Below, one piece after another: positions 17,226 to 27,483 of a DNA stretch of 64,000 nucleotides (its first letter is position 1; each line of letters starts with the position of its first letter). This stretch comes from Frateuria_A yonginensis (GTDB lineage: Bacteria > Pseudomonadota > Gammaproteobacteria > Xanthomonadales > Rhodanobacteraceae). Under the pieces are notes generated by a model that worked only from the letters and a program-made list of their open reading frames with translations, was not told the origin of the DNA and made no database searches. The stretch covers positions 84,948-148,947 of the forward strand of contig NZ_JBBBNY010000008.1 in NCBI RefSeq assembly GCF_037137055.1. Direction: 5' to 3'. The position numbers were made by a program, and so were the translations under genes.

Positions 17226-20200
17226 TCAGGCCTCCACCCGCCAGATCGCGTACGGCATGCCCTGTCCCAGCCACACGTGCTGGCGGCCGCCGCGCCAGGT
17301 CAGGGTGGCGTCGCGCAGCAGGTCCTCGACGGTGAGCGGCGCGTCCTCGGCCACGCCCCAGTCGGCCAGCGGCAGGTGCAGGTCGGCCGCGTGCGCGTGG
17401 TGCGGGTCGAGATTGATCGCCACCAGCACGCGGTCGCGCCCGCCCGGGGCGGTCTTTTCGAAGAACAGCACCTGGTCGTTGTCGGCGCGCAGGAAGCGCA
17501 CGTGGAGGTGGCTCTGCAGCGCCGGCTGCTCGCGTCGGATCGCGTTGAGCTGGCTGATCTCGGCGATGATGTTGCCGGGCGCCTCCCAGTCGCGCGGCTT
17601 GATCTCGTACTTCTCCGAATCGAGGTACTCCTCCTTGCCCGGGATCGGCACCGACTCGCACAGCTCGAAGCCCGAATACATGCCCCACAGCCCCGACAGC
17701 GTGGTCGCCAGCGCTGCGCGGATCAGGAAGCCCGTGCGGCCGGAACGCTGCAGGAAATACGGATTGATGTCCGGCGTGTTGACGAAGAAGTTCGGGCGGA
17801 AGAAATCCCTGGGCGGCCCCTGCGTGAGTTCGGTCAGGTAGTCGATGAACTCCTGCTTGGTATGGCGCCAGGTGAAGTAGGTGTAGGACTGGCTGAAGCC
17901 GAGCTTGGCCAAGCGGTACATCGGCCTGGGCCGCGTGAACGCCTCGGACAGGAACAGCGCGTCCGGGTACTGGCTGCGCACGCGCGCGATCATCCACTCC
18001 CAGAACGGGAAAGGCTTGGTGTGCGGGTTGTCCACGCGGAAGATGCGCACCCCTTCGCCGGCCCAGTACAGCACCACGTCGCACAGCGCCTGCCACAGCG
18101 AAGGCATCGCACCCTCGCCGTAGAAATCGACGTTGACGATGTCCTGGTATTTCTTCGGCGGGTTCTCGGCGTAGCGCAAGCTGCCGTCCGGGCGCCAGTC
18201 GAACCACTCGGGGTGCTCGGTCAGCCAGGGGTGGTCGGGGGAACACTGGATGGCGAAATCCAGCGCCAGCTCCAGGCCGTGCTCCTGCGCGGCGTCGCGC
18301 AGCGCGCGGAAGTCCTCGAGGGTGCCCAGTTCGGGATGGATGGCGGTGTGGCCACCCTCGGCCGAGCCGATCGCGTAGGGGCTGCCCGGGTCGTGCTCGC
18401 CCGGCGTCAGCGTGTTGTTGCGCCCCTTGCGGAAGGCGCGGCCGATCGGGTGGATCGGCGGGAAGTACAGCACGTCGAAGCCCATGGCGCGGATCGCCGG
18501 CAAGCGGCCGATCACGTCGCGGAAGGTTCCGTGGCGCTCGGGGCTGTCGGTGACCGAGCGCGGGAACAGCTCGTACCAGCTGGCGAACTGGGCGGCGCGG
18601 CGGTCGACCTCCAGCGGCAGCGGCGGATGCTCCACGGCGAACGCACGCAGGTCGCCCTCGGCCATCGCGCGGGCGGTATCCTCGGCGATCAGCAGGCGGT
18701 AGCGGGCTTCCTCGTCCTCGGTCTTGGCCAGGGTGGCGGCCAGGGCGCGCAACGGCTTGCGCCGGGCCGGCGGCGCGCCGGCGGCGGTCCGTTCGACCAG
18801 GTGCTGGCCCTCGCGCAGCTCCAGCGCGATCGGCACGCCGGCATCGTGCTTGGCGACGATCTCGTGGCGGTAGCTCGCGTAGGCATCGCGCCAGGCCTGC
18901 ACCGTGTACTCGTGGCGGCCCATGCGGGTGGGCGTGAAACGGCCGCGGTAGCGGTCGTTGCCCAGCGCTTCCATGTGCTGCTCGTGCCACTGCTTCTCGT
19001 CCAGCGCGCGCCAGCGCAGCGCCACGGCGAGCTTGTCGTGACCGTCCATGAACACGTCGGCTTCCACGGTGACGGTATCGCCCACCACGCGCTTGACCGC
19101 GAAGCGGCCGCCGTCGACGCAGGGCGTGATGCCCTCGATGGCCAGGCGCGGCGCCTGCGTCGCCTCGGCCAGCGCCTGGCGCTGCGCGGTCGCGCTGGTG
19201 CGCGCAGCCACCGGGCGGGTGCGGCTGCCCTGCAGGAGGCGCACCTCGCCCGCCGCCAGGGTGAGCGGTGCGGCAGCGGGCGCGCCGTCCGGCGCGGTCC
19301 AGTCGTCGTAGGCGCAGGCGGCGCCGCCGGCGATGGCGCCGATCTCGACCTCGGCCGCCTGGTCGAGCCGGGCGTTGAACAGGGCCAGCCAGGCGCGCTC
19401 GCCCTGGCGGCGCAGGATGCCGACCCAGTCATCGTCGATGTGCAGCGAAGGCGGCTCGCGGGCCGGCGCCTCGAATCCGGCCAGCCAGGCGTTGATCTCG
19501 CGGATCTGGCCGGCGAGATCCAGGCCCCGCGCCTCGTCGCGGGCGAACCCGGCCGGCATCAGCCAGCCACCGGCGCAGGCGGCGGCGAACCAGGCCGCGC
19601 GGCGGCGGTGCCGCTCGGCCAGCCTGCGCTCGCCGAACACCTGATCGGCGGCAGGATCGCCGAAAGGCGCGGCGGCGCAGGCCAGCGGCGGCGCCACCTC
19701 GGCCACGCGGCGCAGTTCGCGCGCCAGCCAGCCGGCGCGGAAATCCCACCATTCGGCCGAACAGAACGCGTAGTCGAAGCCCACCTGGCGCAACCGCGAC
19801 AGTTCGTCCGCCGCCAGCCCCTGCGTCCAGCCCAGGAACAGCGCCTGCGGCGCCTTGGCGCGCAGGCCGTCGACCAGATGTTCCCACCAGGCCGCGGGCG
19901 CCGCCTCCAGGGAGAGCAGCCGCAAGCCGCCCAGACCGGCCTGCAGCGCGTCACGCAGCCGCTCGCACCACCAGGCCAGCGCCTCCGGAGCCACCGCCTC
20001 GTCGTGGTAGCGCCAGCGCACGCCGACCTCGCGGGCCGGATTGCGCGGGTCCGGCAGCACCTGTGGATCGGGCAGCGCGTGGAACCAGTCCGGATGGTCG
20101 GCGCGCACGGCGGCATCCGCCGGCAACGGGCGCCCCACGTCCACGTCGAGCAGCAGGCCGACGCCGTGTCGGCGGCACAACCCGACCATGGTGGATACGG

Positions 20201-20465
20201 CATCCAGGCCGTCCTCGAGCAGGCTGGACGGCGCCAGGACATGACTGAAGCCCAGCTCCGCCGCATGGTCCAGCCAGGGGGTGCGCGCACCGCTGTCGGG
20301 GGCCAGCCCGGCCGGCAGGGCGAGGATGCGGGGAACAGCGGTCGTGGGCGTGCCGCCTTGCGCGGACGGCGCGCGGACCGGAGCCGTGTCGACGGGAGCC
20401 TTCTTGCGTGTGCGGCCGGTGCCGGTCGATGCGGGCACGTCCGCTGTCCCCTTGGCCCGGGCCAT
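17226..20465 (-). CDS. glgE: Maltose-1-phosphate maltosyltransferase (GlgE) with N-terminal degenerate GH13 extension
   Basis: A 1079-residue protein, against about 700 for mycobacterial GlgE. The C-terminal part (from about 430) is a normal GlgE: Ig-like domain, FPRSVTDSPERHGTFRD, YFPPIHPIGRAFRKGRNN, RIFRVDNPHTKPFPFWEW (nucleophile near 812), LFLSEAFTRP (acid near 841). It transfers maltosyl units from maltose-1-phosphate to the non-reducing ends of alpha-1,4-glucan. The first 430 residues contain a Pro/Thr/Lys-rich leader (1-44) and a barrel-plus-sandwich segment resembling GH13 but lacking the catalytic residues at the expected strands. The ATG at 20465 overlaps the upstream DUF3606 stop (TGATG). 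Treating the N-terminal segment as a scaffold or glucan-binding module is inference. Confidence 0.94.
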   Translation of the reverse strand: MARAKGTADVPASTGTGRTRKKAPVDTAPVRAPSAQGGTPTTAVPRILALPAGLAPDSGARTPWLDHAAELGFSHVLAPSSLLEDGLDAVSTMVGLCRRHGVGLLLDVDVGRPLPADAAVRADHPDWFHALPDPQVLPDPRNPAREVGVRWRYHDEAVAPEALAWWCERLRDALQAGLGGLRLLSLEAAPAAWWEHLVDGLRAKAPQALFLGWTQGLAADELSRLRQVGFDYAFCSAEWWDFRAGWLARELRRVAEVAPPLACAAAPFGDPAADQVFGERRLAERHRRRAAWFAAACAGGWLMPAGFARDEARGLDLAGQIREINAWLAGFEAPAREPPSLHIDDDWVGILRRQGERAWLALFNARLDQAAEVEIGAIAGGAACAYDDWTAPDGAPAAAPLTLAAGEVRLLQGSRTRPVAARTSATAQRQALAEATQAPRLAIEGITPCVDGGRFAVKRVVGDTVTVEADVFMDGHDKLAVALRWRALDEKQWHEQHMEALGNDRYRGRFTPTRMGRHEYTVQAWRDAYASYRHEIVAKHDAGVPIALELREGQHLVERTAAGAPPARRKPLRALAATLAKTEDEEARYRLLIAEDTARAMAEGDLRAFAVEHPPLPLEVDRRAAQFASWYELFPRSVTDSPERHGTFRDVIGRLPAIRAMGFDVLYFPPIHPIGRAFRKGRNNTLTPGEHDPGSPYAIGSAEGGHTAIHPELGTLEDFRALRDAAQEHGLELALDFAIQCSPDHPWLTEHPEWFDWRPDGSLRYAENPPKKYQDIVNVDFYGEGAMPSLWQALCDVVLYWAGEGVRIFRVDNPHTKPFPFWEWMIARVRSQYPDALFLSEAFTRPRPMYRLAKLGFSQSYTYFTWRHTKQEFIDYLTELTQGPPRDFFRPNFFVNTPDINPYFLQRSGRTGFLIRAALATTLSGLWGMYSGFELCESVPIPGKEEYLDSEKYEIKPRDWEAPGNIIAEISQLNAIRREQPALQSHLHVRFLRADNDQVLFFEKTAPGGRDRVLVAINLDPHHAHAADLHLPLADWGVAEDAPLTVEDLLRDATLTWRGGRQHVWLGQGMPYAIWRVEA

Positions 20466-20680
20466 CAGCCGCGATGGCGGCGGCTGGCGCCGCGGGGCTT
20501 GTCTGCGTGGCTGGGTTGCGGCCGCCCGGTGTACTGGCGCACCGCCTGCGTGCTCGTGCCGACCGCCGCGATGGCCTCGCGCAGGTCGCGCTCGGAGATA
20601 CGCAGTTGCTTGGACCAATAGCGCATCGCGAACGGATCTCTGTCGTTGATCGTGCTCAGGGTCCGGTCGGACTGGCTCAT
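20465..20680 (-). CDS. DUF3606 small protein
   Basis: A 71-residue protein, MSQSDRTLSTINDRDPFAMRY and onward. The core (DRDPFAMRYWSKQLRISERD, then LREAIAAVGTSTQAVRQYTG) matches the DUF3606 pattern: an aromatic YW[ST]K segment followed by an amphipathic helix and a terminal AVR. The tail is basic. It is the first gene of the trehalose/glucan operon and its stop overlaps the glgE start by one nt (TGATG). DUF3606 has no established biochemical role that I know of. The coupling suggests it is made together with GlgE. A longer start 24 codons upstream is possible but looks non-coding. Confidence 0.8.
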   Translation of the reverse strand: MSQSDRTLSTINDRDPFAMRYWSKQLRISERDLREAIAAVGTSTQAVRQYTGRPQPSHADKPRGASRRHRG

Positions 20681-20823
20681 GGCATCACCCGTGGCCGCGC
20701 GGGGTGCGGCGACAAAGGCATCTTGGTGCCCGATGACTGAAGGCCCCGTCACGGAAAGATGAGATGGCCGTAAACCGCGCCTCGCGCCATGGAATATGCG
20801 GCGGCCGGCGGCATACTTGTCCC

Positions 20824-21657
20824 ATGCATGCCAACGCGCTCGCCCGCTTCGTCGAGACCCATCCGCGCCTGTTCGTGCTCACCGGCGCCGGCTGCAGCAC
20901 GGACTCGGGCATCCCCGACTACCGCGACGCCGACGGCGCCTGGAAGCGCACCCCGCCGATCAGCTACCAGGCCTTCATGGGCGATCGGCTCGCGCGCAAG
21001 CGTTACTGGGCGCGCAGCCTGGTCGGATGGCGCCATTTCGGGCGCGCCGAGCCCAACGGTACGCACCGCGCGCTGCGCGAACTGGAGGCGCAGGAACGCC
21101 TGTCGATGCTGGTCACGCAGAACGTGGACGGCCTGCACCAGCGCGCCGGCAGCCGCCGCGTGATCGACCTGCACGGCCGGCTCGACCAGGTGCGCTGCAT
21201 GGCCTGCGAGCTGCGCCTGCCGCGCACCGACTTCCAGCACGAGCTGGAGGCGCGCAATCCCGCGTGGGCGGCGCTTCAGGCCAGCGAAGCGCCCGACGGC
21301 GACGCCGACCTCGACGGGCGCGACTTCGAGCGCTTCGCGGTGCCGCCCTGCCCGGCCTGCGGCGGCGTGCTCAAGCCCGACGTGGTGTTCTTCGGCGAGA
21401 ACGTGCCGCGCGAGCGGGTCGCCACGGCCATGCAGGCGGTGGTGGAGGCCGACGCGGTACTGGTGGTCGGTTCCTCGCTGATGGTGTTCTCCGGCTACCG
21501 CTTCGTGCACGCCGCGGCGCGCGCCGGTAAGCCGGTGGCGGCGGTCAACCTGGGCCGCACCCGTGCCGACCCGCTGCTCAGCCTGAAGGTGGAGGCGCCC
21601 TGCGCCCAGGCCTTGTCGTTCCTGCTCGCCGGGACCCGGGTCGCCGACGCCTTGTAG
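20824..21657 (+). CDS. Sir2-family NAD-dependent protein deacylase
   Basis: A 277-residue class II-type sirtuin. NAD-binding motifs are VLTGAGCSTDSGIPDYRD, LVTQNVDGLHQRAGS with the catalytic His in VIDLHGRLDQVRC, and LVVGSSLMVFSGYRF. The zinc site is two CxxC pairs (CMAC and CPAC). It removes acyl groups from lysine using NAD. The start MHANALARF is chosen because the conserved fold begins directly after it; no clear ribosome site precedes it. It is divergent from the trehalose operon and stands alone. Its TAG stop is the first part of a REP palindrome. Confidence 0.93.
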   Translation: MHANALARFVETHPRLFVLTGAGCSTDSGIPDYRDADGAWKRTPPISYQAFMGDRLARKRYWARSLVGWRHFGRAEPNGTHRALRELEAQERLSMLVTQNVDGLHQRAGSRRVIDLHGRLDQVRCMACELRLPRTDFQHELEARNPAWAALQASEAPDGDADLDGRDFERFAVPPCPACGGVLKPDVVFFGENVPRERVATAMQAVVEADAVLVVGSSLMVFSGYRFVHAAARAGKPVAAVNLGRTRADPLLSLKVEAPCAQALSFLLAGTRVADAL

Positions 21658-21740
21658 GAGCGAGCTTGCTCGCGATGCCTCTCGATGCTTTTGATGGCGT
21701 GCCAGAGCGGGCGGATAGCATCGCGAGCAAGCGCGCTCCT
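21654..21740. repeat. REP-type inverted pair (BIME-like)
   Basis: Two arms in inverted orientation: the left arm 21654-21678 begins GTAGGAGCGAGCTTGCTCGC, and the right arm 21718-21740 is its reverse complement with one mismatch over 23 nt. About 39 nt of unrelated sequence lies between. Each arm can also fold on itself (GCGAGC-TT-GCTCGC). This is the REP/BIME architecture common in Pseudomonas and Xanthomonadales. The left arm supplies the sirtuin stop codon. It lies between convergent sirtuin and tadA genes. Confidence 0.85.
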
Positions 21741-21758
21741 TCCCCCGGTCGCGCGGCC

Positions 21759-22244
21759 TCACCGGCGGGAGCGGAAGAACTCGCGCAGCATCTCGCCCGA
21801 CTCGGCCGCCAGCAGCCCGCCCTGCACCAGCACGCGGTGGTTGTGGCGCTCCGAGATCAGGGTGTCGAACACGCTCCCCGCGGCGCCCGTCTTGGGGTCG
21901 GTGGCGGCGTACACCACGCGGCCGATGCGCGCGTGCACCAGCGCCATGGCGCACATCGCGCAGGGCTCCAGCGTGACGTAGAGCGTGGCGCCGACGATGC
22001 GGTGGTTGGCGAGCTTCTCGCCGGCCGCGCGCAGGGCCATGATCTCCGCGTGCGCGGTCGGGTCGTGCAACGTGATGTTGCGGTTCCAGCCCAGTCCGAC
22101 GATTTCGCCCCCGTGCACCAGCACGGCGCCGACGGGCACCTCGTTCTCCGCATCGCGCGCATGCGCCGCCAGTTGCAGGGCGCGGCGCATGCAGGCTTCG
22201 TCCTCCGGCGAGAAAGTGGGGCTGTGGGAAGGCTGGTCGGTCAT
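21759..22244 (-). CDS. tadA: tRNA-specific adenosine deaminase
   Basis: A 161-residue zinc deaminase that converts A34 of tRNA-Arg(ACG) to inosine. Zinc motifs are HAEIMAL (His and catalytic Glu) and TLEPCAMCAMALVHARIGRV (two Cys). The C-terminus NHRVLVQGGLLAAESGEMLR with FFRSRR is the typical TadA tail. The ATG at 22244 gives MTDQPSHSPTFSPEDEACM; an in-frame GTG eight codons upstream is less likely. Length fits (E. coli 167). The gene stands alone, convergent with the sirtuin across a REP pair. Confidence 0.95.
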   Translation of the reverse strand: MTDQPSHSPTFSPEDEACMRRALQLAAHARDAENEVPVGAVLVHGGEIVGLGWNRNITLHDPTAHAEIMALRAAGEKLANHRIVGATLYVTLEPCAMCAMALVHARIGRVVYAATDPKTGAAGSVFDTLISERHNHRVLVQGGLLAAESGEMLREFFRSRR

Positions 22245-22645
22245 CAGGGGCCTGGCAATGGAAACCACGTCCGGCAGCGGCGAGCGACCGGCGCGGTATT
22301 TTCACCCAAGCCGCGGCGCAACGCTCGCTCCGTGCTTTGCGAGAGTGTCGCCATGCACGCATCACGCGACCGGACCGCGGCGCCCGACCGAACGGGCATG
22401 CTCGCGGTCATCCACCAATCTACCCGGCCGTTCGCCGCCGGTGACGCGTGGGCGTCCTGCCGGCATCCGCGCGCACCTGGATCGTCTGGTGGTCGGCGCC
22501 CCGGCGAGTTGCGCACCGTCCATGCAGGCACAGCCCAGGTGGCAGGCCCGCGACCTGGCAGCAGGCCACAGCGCCTGCGCGCCTTTATCCGGACTTGAGG
22601 CACAGGGAACTAGCGTTGCGTTATCCGCCGCGGCGCGAGGCTGCC
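22245..22645. other. Intergenic region, nothing convincing
   Basis: About 400 nt between divergent tadA and the thioredoxin-fold gene. An 82-codon + frame from 22352 to 22598 has no ribosome site and a composition typical of chance frames in GC-rich DNA. GAGG about seven nt before 22646 is the ribosome site of the next gene. I see no repeat, terminator or clear promoter. Confidence 0.4.
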
Positions 22646-23278
22646 ATGAATCCCGACATCGCTCCGGGGAAATCCTTTCCCGATTACGTGCTGCCCGATC
22701 ACACCAGGATCCCGCGCCGGCTCTCGGCCCTGCAGGGCAAGGACGACCCGATGCTGCTGGTGCTGATCCGCGGCTTCTTCTGCCCCAAGGACCGCGAGCA
22801 ACTGAAGGAACTCAACCGCTTCTATCCGCAGCTGGTGGTCGGCAGTTGCCGGCTGGTGGTGATCACCACCGACGATTGGCACACCACCAACAACCTGCGC
22901 CAGCAGCTGGACGCGCACTACCCCTTCCTCTACGACGAGAAGAGACAGGTGCGCGACGAGCTGGACATCCCCGAGTACACCGACACCCAGCATGACCCGA
23001 TGGTCCCGCACACCTTCCTGCTCGGACCGGGGCTCAAGATCCACCGGGTCTGGAATGGCTACTACTACTGGGGCCGGCCGTCGACCGCCGAGCTGCATGC
23101 CGAACTGCGCGAGCTCACCCGCGGCATCCGTGGCGATTGGGATCTGTCCGATCCGGAACTCAAGCGCCAGTGGGATGCAGGGGTAAAGACGAACTTCTAC
23201 CCTTATGGCGTCAAGTCGATGGAGCAGACGCTCAAGGAAATGGCCGGCGCGGTGGACCAGTACGCCGGCTCCGCCTGA
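22646..23278 (+). CDS. AhpC/TSA-like thioredoxin-fold protein
   Basis: A 210-residue soluble protein starting MNPDIAPGKSFPDYVLPDHT, with an AhpC/TSA-type redoxin core: LVLIRGFFCPKDREQLKELN places a single Cys where the peroxidatic Cys of peroxiredoxins sits, followed by VVITTDDWHTTNNLRQQLDA and PHTFLLGPGLKIHRVWNGYY. There is no CxxC and no second obvious resolving Cys, so it would act as a 1-Cys type or need a partner thiol. GAGG precedes the ATG. The SDR gene follows 33 nt later, probably co-transcribed. The substrate is unknown. Confidence 0.82.
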   Translation: MNPDIAPGKSFPDYVLPDHTRIPRRLSALQGKDDPMLLVLIRGFFCPKDREQLKELNRFYPQLVVGSCRLVVITTDDWHTTNNLRQQLDAHYPFLYDEKRQVRDELDIPEYTDTQHDPMVPHTFLLGPGLKIHRVWNGYYYWGRPSTAELHAELRELTRGIRGDWDLSDPELKRQWDAGVKTNFYPYGVKSMEQTLKEMAGAVDQYAGSA

Positions 23279-23311
23279 GAGGCTGGACCGCGTCAGACGG
23301 GAGAGAGCCGC

Positions 23312-24076
23312 GTGCGCGTCTTCATCACCGGGAGTACCGATGGCCTGGGCCGCGCGGCGGCACGGACGCTGCTCAGGCAAGGGCACGAGGTCGTCTTGCA
23401 TGCACGGTCGGGGGAACGCGCGTCGACGCTGGCGGACCTCGTTCCGCGGGCGGCGGGCGTCGCGGTCGGCGACCTGGCCAGCCGCGCCCAGACCTGGCAC
23501 ATCGCGCGGCAGGTCAACGCAATCGGAACCATGGATGCCATCATCCACAACGCCGGGGTGTACGCCCGTCCCGGCCGCGACACCACCCCCGAAGGCCACG
23601 CCGGCACCCTGGCGGTGAACACCCTCGCGCCCTACATGCTGACGGCACTGATGGCACGGCCTCGCCGGCTGATCTACCTCAGCAGCGGCCTGCATCGCCA
23701 GGGCGAAGGTCCGCTGGACGACATCGACTGGCAGGAACGCCGCTGGGACCCCTCGCGGGCCTACGCCGAGAGCAAGCTGTACGTGGTGGCGCTGGCCCTC
23801 TTCCTGGCGCGCCGGTGGCCCGGCGTGATCAGCAGCGCCGTCGACCCCGGCTGGGTGCGCACCCGGATGGGCGGCCCTGGCGCCCCGGTGGGCATCGACA
23901 CCGGGCAGCGCACGCAGAGCTGGCTTGCCGTCAGCACGGACCCCGAGGCGCACATCAGTGGCCGTTACTGGCACCACATGAAACCGGAGCCGCCTGCCGC
24001 GCAGGCCACGGACCACGCCTTCCAGGATGCGCTCCTCGCGCGCCTTCGTGAGTTGACCGGCGTGGCCCTACCCTGA
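23312..24076 (+). CDS. Short-chain dehydrogenase/reductase
   Basis: A 254-residue classical SDR. The Rossmann motif is TGSTDGLG at the very N-terminus, HNAG follows in the middle, and the catalytic YAESK (Tyr and Lys) comes after IYLSSGLH with the Ser. The GTG start at 23312 follows GGGAGAG, and the protein begins MRVFITGSTDGLG. The C-terminal half (WVRTRMGGPGAPVGIDTG, then SGRYWHH) resembles uncharacterised SDRs near light-dependent-protochlorophyllide-reductase-like and retinol-dehydrogenase-like groups. The substrate cannot be read from sequence. It probably shares a transcript with the upstream thioredoxin-fold gene. Confidence 0.88.
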   Translation: MRVFITGSTDGLGRAAARTLLRQGHEVVLHARSGERASTLADLVPRAAGVAVGDLASRAQTWHIARQVNAIGTMDAIIHNAGVYARPGRDTTPEGHAGTLAVNTLAPYMLTALMARPRRLIYLSSGLHRQGEGPLDDIDWQERRWDPSRAYAESKLYVVALALFLARRWPGVISSAVDPGWVRTRMGGPGAPVGIDTGQRTQSWLAVSTDPEAHISGRYWHHMKPEPPAAQATDHAFQDALLARLRELTGVALP

Positions 24077-24128
24077 GGTCCGGCGCCGGCCATGCGGCCG
24101 CGCCGCCGCACGTCACGGCCGGCGCTGC

Positions 24129-25709
<1,581 letters not shown>

Positions 25710-25829
25710 GGGATGGGCCATGCGGTTGAGCGTCGTCGGTCTACGGACGCCGTCGGTTGTCGCGAGGGATGGGAAGGGAATGGCGGATGCGCGCGGCTGA
25801 AGAGCTCGGCAAGCCTGGCTGCGCTACGG

Positions 25830-25850
25830 AAAACGCGGCCACGGCCGCGT
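25830..25850 (-). terminator. Possible attenuator or weak terminator between guaB and guaA
   Basis: Read on the - strand, a GC-rich hairpin (ACGCGGC, loop CGTG, GCCGCGT) is followed by TTT and then CC. It lies 63 nt after the guaB stop and about 120 nt before guaA. The T-run is short, so it could reduce rather than stop read-through into guaA. Confidence 0.35.
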
Positions 25851-25912
25851 CTTTCATCCGACCCGCGGGGACTTCGTGAAGGCGGACCTTCGCGCCCACG
25901 CTGTCTCCCGCC

Positions 25913-27370
25913 TCACGAATTCAGCCGATAGTTCGGCGCTTCCTTGGTGATCTGGATGTCGTGCGGGTGCGCCTCGGTCACGCCGGCGGACGTCACCTTC
26001 ACGAACTGCGCCTTCTGGCGCACGTCCTCGATGGTTGCCGCGCCCAGGTAGCCCATCGAGGCGCGCAGGCCGCCGATCAGCTGGTGGATGATGTTGCGCA
26101 GCGGGCCGCGGTACGGCACGCGGCCCTCGATGCCCTCGGGCACCAGCTTGTCGGCGTCGGCCTCGTCCTGGAAGTAGCGGTCCTTGGAACCCAGCGCCAT
26201 CGCGCCCAGCGAGCCCATGCCGCGGTAGCTCTTGTACGAGCGGCCCTGGAACAGCTCCACCTCGCCCGGCGACTCCTCCGTGCCGGCGAACATCGAACCG
26301 AGCATCACGCTGGACGCGCCGGCGGCCAGCGCCTTGGGAATATCGCCGGAGTAGCGGATGCCGCCGTCGGCGATCAGCGGGATCTCGTCCTTCAGCGCGG
26401 TGGCGACCAGGTCGATCGCGGTGATCTGCGGCACGCCCACGCCGGCGACCACGCGGGTGGTGCAGATGGAGCCGGGACCCACGCCGACCTTGACCGCGTC
26501 CACGCCGGCGTCGAGCAGCGCGCGCGCCGCCTCGCCGGTGACGATGTTGCCGGCGATCACCTGCACCTGCGGATAGCGCTTCTTGACCCAGCCGGCACGC
26601 TCGATCACGCCCTGCGAATGGCCGTGCGCGGTGTCCACCACCAGCACGTCCACCCCGGCGTCGACCAGCGCCTCCACGCGCTGCTCGGTGTCGCCGCCCA
26701 CGCCGACCGCTGCGCCGACCAGCAGGCGCTCGTGCGCGTCCTTGGCGGCATTGGGATTGTCGCGGGCCTTCTGGATGTCCTTGACCGTGATCAGGCCGCG
26801 CAACTGGAAGTCGTCGTTGACCACCAGCACCTTCTCGATGCGGAACTTGTGCAGCAGTTGCAGCACCTCATCCTGGCTGGCGCCTTCCTTCACCGTGACC
26901 AGCTTGTCCTGGCGCGTCATGATGTTGCGCACCGGGTCTTCCAGCTTGCGCTCGAAGCGCAGGTCGCGGCTGGTGACGATGCCGACGAGCTTCTCGCCAT
27001 CCACCACCGGCACGCCGGAGATGTTGTGCGCGCGGGTCAGCTGCAGCACTTCGCGGATCGAGGTCTGCGGACCCACGCTGATCGGGCTGCGGATCACGCC
27101 GGCCTCGAACTTCTTCACCAGACGCACTTCGGCGGCCTGGCGCTCGACGGTCATGTTCTTGTGGATGATGCCGATGCCGCCCTGCTGCGCCATGGTGATG
27201 GCCAGGCGCGCCTCGGTCACGGTGTCCATGGCGGCGGACACGATCGGGATGTTCAGGCGCAGGTTGCGGGTGAGCCGGGTGGAGGTGTCGACGTCGCGCG
27301 GCAGGACGGCCGAATGGGCCGGAACGAGGTACACGTCGTCGTAGGTCAGAGCCTCGGCGAGGATGCGCAT
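25913..27370 (-). CDS. guaB: Inosine-5'-monophosphate dehydrogenase
   Basis: A 485-residue enzyme that oxidises IMP to XMP with NAD, the first committed step to GMP. The start MRILAEALTYDDVYLVPA is standard. Tandem CBS domains occupy about residues 93-205 (ISGVPVVDGEKLVGIVTSRD and KVLVVNDDFQLRGLITVKD). The active-site loop is GVGPGSICTTRVVAGVGVPQ with the catalytic Cys, followed by IPLIADGGIRYSGDI and YRGMGSLGAM. Length matches E. coli (488). guaA follows on the same strand. Confidence 0.98.
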   Translation of the reverse strand: MRILAEALTYDDVYLVPAHSAVLPRDVDTSTRLTRNLRLNIPIVSAAMDTVTEARLAITMAQQGGIGIIHKNMTVERQAAEVRLVKKFEAGVIRSPISVGPQTSIREVLQLTRAHNISGVPVVDGEKLVGIVTSRDLRFERKLEDPVRNIMTRQDKLVTVKEGASQDEVLQLLHKFRIEKVLVVNDDFQLRGLITVKDIQKARDNPNAAKDAHERLLVGAAVGVGGDTEQRVEALVDAGVDVLVVDTAHGHSQGVIERAGWVKKRYPQVQVIAGNIVTGEAARALLDAGVDAVKVGVGPGSICTTRVVAGVGVPQITAIDLVATALKDEIPLIADGGIRYSGDIPKALAAGASSVMLGSMFAGTEESPGEVELFQGRSYKSYRGMGSLGAMALGSKDRYFQDEADADKLVPEGIEGRVPYRGPLRNIIHQLIGGLRASMGYLGAATIEDVRQKAQFVKVTSAGVTEAHPHDIQITKEAPNYRLNS

Positions 27371-27458
27371 GCGGGTGGGTCTCGCTGCAAAGATGGGATT
27401 ATACGCGCCCTCTCCCCTACCCCGCCACAATCGCCTTCCCGAACCGCCACGACCGCCG

Positions 27459-27483
27459 TGCAGGAGCGAGCTCGCTCCTACAG
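27459..27483 (-). repeat. REP palindrome overlapping the folD stop codon
   Basis: On the - strand it reads GTAGGAGCGAGCTCGCTCCT followed by GCAC, with a perfect 18-nt palindrome at 27462-27479. The TAG at 27480-27478 is the folD stop. The family is the same as at 21654 and 28974. It lies between folD and guaB and could fold as a hairpin in the folD transcript. Confidence 0.8.

Noticed and set aside
22352..22598. 82-codon + strand frame between tadA and the thioredoxin-fold gene
   Set aside because: No ribosome site, no recognisable product, and composition like other chance frames.
24083..24128. GC-rich inverted repeat between the convergent SDR and guaA genes
   Set aside because: It could form a stem but lacks T-runs on both strands and its pairing is ambiguous in this very GC-rich stretch.
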